DNA from: Strigamia acuminata
Taxonomy: Eukaryota; Arthropoda; Chilopoda; Geophilomorpha; Linotaeniidae
Assembly (NCBI GenBank): GCA_949358305.1
Contig: OX442315.1
Span: 2,232,001 to 2,296,000, forward strand
Direction of reading: 5' to 3'
DNA: 64,000 bases
Positions 59,236-64,000 of the stretch are shown here, piece after piece. The position numbers and the translations under genes are program-made. Below the pieces are notes generated by a model. It was not told the DNA's origin, did not search any database, and worked only from the letters and a program-made list of their open reading frames with translations. Each line of letters opens with the position of its first letter. Positions within the stretch are counted from its first letter, which is position 1.

Positions 59236-61512
59236 GCAAGCAGAGTTTTACGTGGAGCGGAGAAACGTTATACAACGCCGGAACTCGAATGTCTCGCAGT
59301 CGTGTGGGCTATCGATCGATTTAAACCATATCTCGAATATGGTACGTTTACCTTGGAATCAGATGCTGAAGCACTGAAATGGTTGATGCGAACGCCTGAA
59401 CCATCTGGGAAATTTGGCCGATGGGCCTTAAGAATCCAATGTGGAAATTTTAAAATTGTTTTTCGAAAAGGTGCTGCTAATCAAGTTGCAGATGCACTTT
59501 CTAGAGCCCCACTAACAGAGGAAGACATTCCTCTTCGAGATCATGTGGAACCTGTCGAAATTAAACAATACTGGCCTGAATGGGACGGAAATCCTTCTGT
59601 TTCATTAAATCGTGCCCCAGAAAAACGAGAATTTTTGGCTAGTATGCGTTCCTATTTTTCAGAAAATTCTAAAGAATGTTCTGAAGAAAAGGAGGGGGAG
59701 GAAGTACAAGAAACCTTGTACAGTGCGTTGACTGAAGTTCTTAAAGAAGTCCCTCCTACAAGGAGAGAAATAATAGATGCTCAGTTGCTAGATACTGAAT
59801 GCAAACGCATTCGGGAATTTTTATTGAATGACAAGGTTGTTGGGATACCACAATCTGAAATAAAAGAGTGGAAAAACAAAGTCAAAAACTATTGTTTAGA
59901 CAAAAAAGAAGTTGATGGTGATCAAATGATCATCTATTTTAACCCTTCGTTCGAAGAGGAATTAAACGATTCGGGAAACGGCTTTAAAGCCGTTGTACCC
60001 AGTTCACTCGTAAAACGAGTACTCTTCGCTTGTCATGGCCACCCCCTAAGCGGTCACGCTGGGATGAGTAAGACTCGTTTAATATATTTCTGGCCTGGTA
60101 TGAGTAGAAGTGTCAGGAACTACGTCAAAAGCTGCACGCACTGTGCCCAGTACAAGCCTATTCAACAGAAAAGGCACGCAGCTCCTTACACACCGCATAA
60201 CATGACCAATCCTTGGGAATGTATTAACATGGACTTGATGGGCCCAAAACCCGCGGGAAGGTCCCAAAACCAGTATATCTTTGTCATTATTGACAATTGT
60301 ACCAAGTTCGTTGAAATTAAGGCTTTGACCAAAGCCACGAGCGCTAACTGCGTTCAAGAATTAAGATCTGTTACAAACAGATGGGGACACCCAAAAAAGA
60401 TTGTGAGCGATAACGGAAAACAATTTGTTTCCGATATTTACAATGAGTATTGCGAAATGTACAACATTTGCCCGTCTCATACGAGCACGTATCATGCCCA
60501 GGCGAACCCGACAGAGCGAGCCAATAGGGACATCAAAACCATGCTAGCTTTGTACACAGATGTGCACACGCAATGGCCACGTTATTTAGACGAATTCGCG
60601 TTCGCGATGCGAAATAATGTCTCAGCGGCAACGGGCTCAAGCCCAATGTTACTTAACACGGGGAGAATCGTAACATTACCCTTCGACCCCAGGATTATCA
60701 AACATGCTAATCCATTTGACAACAACAATCCAGAGAAATATGTCAGAGTACTATTGGATGTATTGCGCAGATCGCATCAAGAGATGCATCGCAGAATTCA
60801 ATTGAATTTTGAGCGGCATAGAAAAATACACGAACAAAAGTTCGTAATTACGGAGTTTGAAGTTGGAGATTTAGTTTGGAAACAAACTCACATTCTCTCG
60901 TGCGCAGATAAAAATATTTCTGCTGGTTTCGCAGAGAAGAGAGATGGTCCGTGGGAGATTACTAAAGTACTTCCAGGCGGAGCGTATAAATTACGCAAAT
61001 TAGCTGATGGTTCGATTGAAAAATCAGTGAATATCAAAGCGTTGTATCCCTATACGCCCTCATACCCGATTGAGACTTGGAAAGTAGGACAAAAGTCCGC
61101 CTCTTACTCGCCTCAAGAAAATCCTAAATGGATGGACGAAAGTAATCAACTTCTGGATACTGAAGAAATGGAATTAATTCCTGAAACTTCCTCAGAAATT
61201 CCAATGGAATTAGCCGACTCAACTTCAGTGCAAATTGACAAATCTGCGCCCATTAAGTCTAAACATAGACATAGACAACGCTTAACAGCTATAGAAAAGA
61301 AAGCGGCGTTGAAAAGAGGTGAAATTCCAAAGAAACCACTTCGAAAACCCCGTAAACCCCAACCGGTAGTTCCTCGAACTAGCACTCGTCCAAGACGAGA
61401 GAAAAAACCTAATCCCAAATATTCGGATGAAAATTTCGTGCGAAATATTTCCGCAATATTTAAAAAGCCTTACCAACAACGAGGCAAACTTGCAAAGTTC
61501 TGTTGGAATTGA
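59236..61512 (+). CDS. Gypsy B Pol, second part: RNase H and integrase
   Basis: Resumes B pol in phase after the C insertion (PVAY then ASRVLRGAEKRYTTPELECLAVVWAIDRF). RNase H end (GAANQVADALSRAP), integrase zinc-binding (HGHPLSGHAGMSKTR, CTHCAQYKP), DDE core (INMDLMGPKPA, VSDNGKQFVS, NPTERANRDIK), and a basic C-terminal tail. 758 codons to TGA at 61512. Together with part one, about 1,389 codons without a stop. Related to A pol. Confidence 0.93.
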   Translation, partial: ASRVLRGAEKRYTTPELECLAVVWAIDRFKPYLEYGTFTLESDAEALKWLMRTPEPSGKFGRWALRIQCGNFKIVFRKGAANQVADALSRAPLTEEDIPLRDHVEPVEIKQYWPEWDGNPSVSLNRAPEKREFLASMRSYFSENSKECSEEKEGEEVQETLYSALTEVLKEVPPTRREIIDAQLLDTECKRIREFLLNDKVVGIPQSEIKEWKNKVKNYCLDKKEVDGDQMIIYFNPSFEEELNDSGNGFKAVVPSSLVKRVLFACHGHPLSGHAGMSKTRLIYFWPGMSRSVRNYVKSCTHCAQYKPIQQKRHAAPYTPHNMTNPWECINMDLMGPKPAGRSQNQYIFVIIDNCTKFVEIKALTKATSANCVQELRSVTNRWGHPKKIVSDNGKQFVSDIYNEYCEMYNICPSHTSTYHAQANPTERANRDIKTMLALYTDVHTQWPRYLDEFAFAMRNNVSAATGSSPMLLNTGRIVTLPFDPRIIKHANPFDNNNPEKYVRVLLDVLRRSHQEMHRRIQLNFERHRKIHEQKFVITEFEVGDLVWKQTHILSCADKNISAGFAEKRDGPWEITKVLPGGAYKLRKLADGSIEKSVNIKALYPYTPSYPIETWKVGQKSASYSPQENPKWMDESNQLLDTEEMELIPETSSEIPMELADSTSVQIDKSAPIKSKHRHRQRLTAIEKKAALKRGEIPKKPLRKPRKPQPVVPRTSTRPRREKKPNPKYSDENFVRNISAIFKKPYQQRGKLAKFCWN

Positions 61513-62015
61513 TAAGTTTTATTTAAAACTTGGAGACAGTAATTATTTTACATGTCTAACAGGTGTAGTGATTGAAAATCTCAACACCGGGGGACACCTT
61601 GATACGAAGAGTATTGAATTTATATTAAAATATGAATTTGTTGCGATTAGTTAAAATATTCGATAGAGTATTTTATTATTTGGTCATATTTATATATGTA
61701 TTTTAACCAAATTACTTTGAAAAGTGATAATCTCGCGTAATTGCGAGGGTACGAGACTTACGAGGTGTGATTAAACCTCGAACCCGACAATTAATAGGGA
61801 ATAAAATGTTAGATTTAATCTATTGTTACAAATTATCAAAGGTTTTAACGTTATCAAATGTGTGAACGTTGCACGCACGTAATGCACGTGCAATTGGATT
61901 GTTGTAAAATTTACCGTAAAGTAAAGACGTGTTTTATGTTTCATCCTACCGTGTGCAACTCTCATTTCATTACTTGGACATTCGAAATCTTTGTGGAACC
62001 GAATAGGAACCAACA
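61513..62015 (+). other. Gypsy B 3' end, then LTR of Copia I
   Basis: tcaacaccgggggacac (about 61582-61597) is a possible polypurine tract for B. Further right the sequence must contain the 5' LTR of Copia I, which ends gaaccaaca at 62015, 2 nt before its primer site. I cannot place the LTR start or any B 3' LTR, since no second copy of either is in the window. Confidence 0.45.
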
Positions 62016-62017
62016 AG

Positions 62018-62030
62018 TGGTAGCAGAAGG
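62018..62030 (+). other. Primer-binding site of Copia I
   Basis: tggtagcagaagg, matching initiator tRNA-Met over the first ten bases, then diverging. The leader to the gag ATG is only about 110 nt, much shorter than in B1, E or H. Confidence 0.7.
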
Positions 62031-62142
62031 CCGGTTTTTCTTCGAAAAGAAGTATCCACGGCACTCAGACGACATTTTTCGAAGATTCGAGTGAGAACGA
62101 AGTGCGCACGTGACGGAATTCGAAAATCGAACGTCGTGAAAA

Positions 62143-64000
62143 ATGGCGGATGCGATTTCGGGCGGTTCGTTGAATCGAATTGATCTTCTTACACCGGAGA
62201 ACTACTTCATCTGGCAGTTTAAGGTTGGAACTTTATTAGCAGCTAAGAGTTTGAAAAATATGATAACGGATCCAGCAGTGGTCGAACCGGTGGTGGGCGC
62301 TGCGGGTTACGCAGATAATCTCGTGAAATATAACACTTGGGTGAAAAACAACAACGAGGCACTCGGCATCATTATTTTGACCGTTTCGAACGAGGAAGCG
62401 ACGAATTGCATGGGGAAAACCAGTGCAAAAGAAGTTTGGGATGCGTTAAAAGCGCTGTACGCCGGAACGACGGAGGAACGTCAAATCGACGCGGCGGCAG
62501 AATTGTGCGAATTACGTATGAAATACGACGAGGGAATTGACAGCTACTTAAACAGGGCGAAGTCGATTCAATCGAGAGCCAAGGCAGTCGGACGTGACAT
62601 AAAAGATCGCGAATTGATGATGTACGTGACGCGTGGTCTCGTGACAAGATTTTCCCACATTGCAAGGAATTTTCGATCGAATGCAGCCGCAACAATTGAA
62701 GAATTACGACGTGAACTCAAAATGGAGGACCAATGGTCAGCGTTTAATTCGAAAGGAGCAGCGACGGAAAGCGGGACAGTGGCGTTCAAGGCACAAGTCG
62801 GAAAAAATTCGGGAGGCAGGAAAACAAAAGGTGGGACAAAATTTGTTTGTTATGAGTGTGGCAAAAGTGGCCATATTGCCAAAGACTGTTGGCAGCGCCA
62901 TCCAGAGAAGCGCCCCGCGAAAATGGCGCAACGACCAAAGGAGGCGGCAAAAATGGCGCAGGCTGAAGTAGAATTTGCAACAATACAACACGCGCTAGTG
63001 GTTGAATTGGAATCGAGCGATCACCTTGACGACTGGATTTTAGATTCAGGAGCTTCTGTGCATATGTCGAGCAAGCGCGAGCTGTTTAAAACGTTTGTTG
63101 AGATGGAGACAACAATAACCACAGCCAAGAAAGGTGTGAAGCTTCTAGCGACGGGAAAAGGAAGCATAATTTTGGATTGTCAACTCGACGGAGCGGCAAC
63201 AATGAAGATTTTGCTGCAAGACGTGCTCTTTGTTCCAGAGCTGAAGGGGAACTTGCTCTCAATTCCGCGCTTGACGGCAAAGAATTACACCGTGCAATTC
63301 AGAGGAAACTGGGCGGACATTAATAGTCCAATTGGAGAGACGATTGGAAAGGGAGCGAAGTGTGGCACCATGTATTTATTGCAACTGAAAAAGGAAGAGC
63401 AAGCGAATGCGGTTGCCACGACAACTAAACAAACCAAGGAAATATGGCATAAACGATTGTGTCATGCAAACGAGCGAACAATCGACAAGATGACCAACAA
63501 GGAATTGGTTTACGGGTTGGAATACAACAATGCACCATTGGAGAAATGCACCGCGTGCATACTCGGAAAAATGACGAAGAGTCCGTACAAACGAATAAAC
63601 GAGAAGCAATCGGATGATGTTTTACAACTAATACACATGGATTTGATTGGACCATTCAAGACACCATCCATGGGAGGAAGCAGGTACGCTTTTGTAATTA
63701 CTGAAGACTTTACACGCAAGAAGTTTGCTTATTTCATGAGCGAGAAATCTCAAACATTTGATTTCTTCAAGTCATTTAAAGCAATGGCGGAAAAGCAAAC
63801 TGGGAACAAATTAAAGCGTATTAGAAGCGACAACGGAGGCGAGTTTGTCAACGAGAATTTTAAACGTTTATGCAACGATGAAGGCATATTGCACGAGCTC
63901 ACAGTGCCATTCAATGCAGCCAGCAACGGCATTGCGGAGCGTGCGAATCGAACGCTCGTAGAAGCGACACGGACATTACTTTTGGAATCGGGCCTACCGC
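62143..64000 (+). CDS. Copia I Gag-Pol, 5' part (runs off the window)
   Basis: ATG at 62143 (MADAISGGSLNR) starts a frame open to the window edge, about 619 codons. Gag (UBN2 type; LTPENYFIWQFKV, KEVWDALKALY, ELCELRMKYDEGIDSYL), CCHC knuckle CYECGKSGHIAKDC (about 238-251), aspartic protease WILDSGASVHMS (about 300), pre-integrase IWHKRLCHANERT with CTACILGK, and the integrase core (HMDLIGPF, RSDNGGEF, NGIAERANRT). No stop or frameshift. It is a different Copia lineage from B1, with a normal DSGA protease. RT and RNase H lie beyond the window. Confidence 0.93.
   Translation, partial: MADAISGGSLNRIDLLTPENYFIWQFKVGTLLAAKSLKNMITDPAVVEPVVGAAGYADNLVKYNTWVKNNNEALGIIILTVSNEEATNCMGKTSAKEVWDALKALYAGTTEERQIDAAAELCELRMKYDEGIDSYLNRAKSIQSRAKAVGRDIKDRELMMYVTRGLVTRFSHIARNFRSNAAATIEELRRELKMEDQWSAFNSKGAATESGTVAFKAQVGKNSGGRKTKGGTKFVCYECGKSGHIAKDCWQRHPEKRPAKMAQRPKEAAKMAQAEVEFATIQHALVVELESSDHLDDWILDSGASVHMSSKRELFKTFVEMETTITTAKKGVKLLATGKGSIILDCQLDGAATMKILLQDVLFVPELKGNLLSIPRLTAKNYTVQFRGNWADINSPIGETIGKGAKCGTMYLLQLKKEEQANAVATTTKQTKEIWHKRLCHANERTIDKMTNKELVYGLEYNNAPLEKCTACILGKMTKSPYKRINEKQSDDVLQLIHMDLIGPFKTPSMGGSRYAFVITEDFTRKKFAYFMSEKSQTFDFFKSFKAMAEKQTGNKLKRIRSDNGGEFVNENFKRLCNDEGILHELTVPFNAASNGIAERANRTLVEATRTLLLESGLP

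Overview
The window is an insect-type (arthropod) repeat block. I found no convincing host gene in 64 kb; almost everything is LTR retrotransposon, nested several layers deep. The organism inference rests on the mix of elements: Ty1/Copia elements with an initiator-methionine tRNA primer site, BEL/Pao fragments, and several large Ty3/Gypsy elements. No species can be named from this. The letters A to I below are my own labels.

Left block (1-31779). A short MITE-like inverted-repeat element (1-358) and a GCGATT-rich tract are followed by H, a minus-strand Copia LTR, leader and gag fused in frame to BEL/Pao Gag-protease. H abuts the plus-strand tail of Copia G, and the LTR of G abuts the plus-strand tail of Copia F. 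The F LTR is split by a complete Copia element, B1 (7006-27049, TSD ccatg). B1 is itself split inside pol by a complete minus-strand Gypsy element, A (10140-23005, TSD agac). Then comes E, a minus-strand Copia-derived element whose 5' LTR, leader and gag belong to the same lineage as B1, F and H but whose RT-RNase H and 3' end do not. The 5' LTR of E abuts a BEL/Pao pol fragment.

Middle (31780-36470). The BEL RNase H-integrase tail and a probable 3' LTR come first. They are followed by non-coding sequence with a 23-bp tandem array and a duplicated, hairpin-bearing segment that I cannot assign.

Right block (36471-64000). D is a complete Gypsy element (36471-44859, TSD gtag). B is a larger Gypsy element (gag from 46089) split in its RNase H by a third complete Gypsy element, C (50225-59231, TSD atat). 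C is a close relative of D in pol but carries an extra third ORF with a full Ulp1/C48 cysteine-protease signature. The window ends inside an intact Copia gag-pol, I (62143-64000+).

How the parts work: each Gypsy element appears to make Gag, then Gag-Pol by -1 frameshifting at the gag stop. Canonical slippery heptamers are visible in A, B and D; C has a degenerate one. A also has a separately spliced third ORF of unknown function. A, C and D each have LTR pairs of identical length that match wherever I compared them, plus intact ORFs, so they look recent and possibly still competent. The points I would look at first are the C48 protease ORF in C, the spliced ORF3 in A, and the repeated use of one Copia LTR-leader-gag module, cut at the same codon, in front of two unrelated element bodies (H and E).
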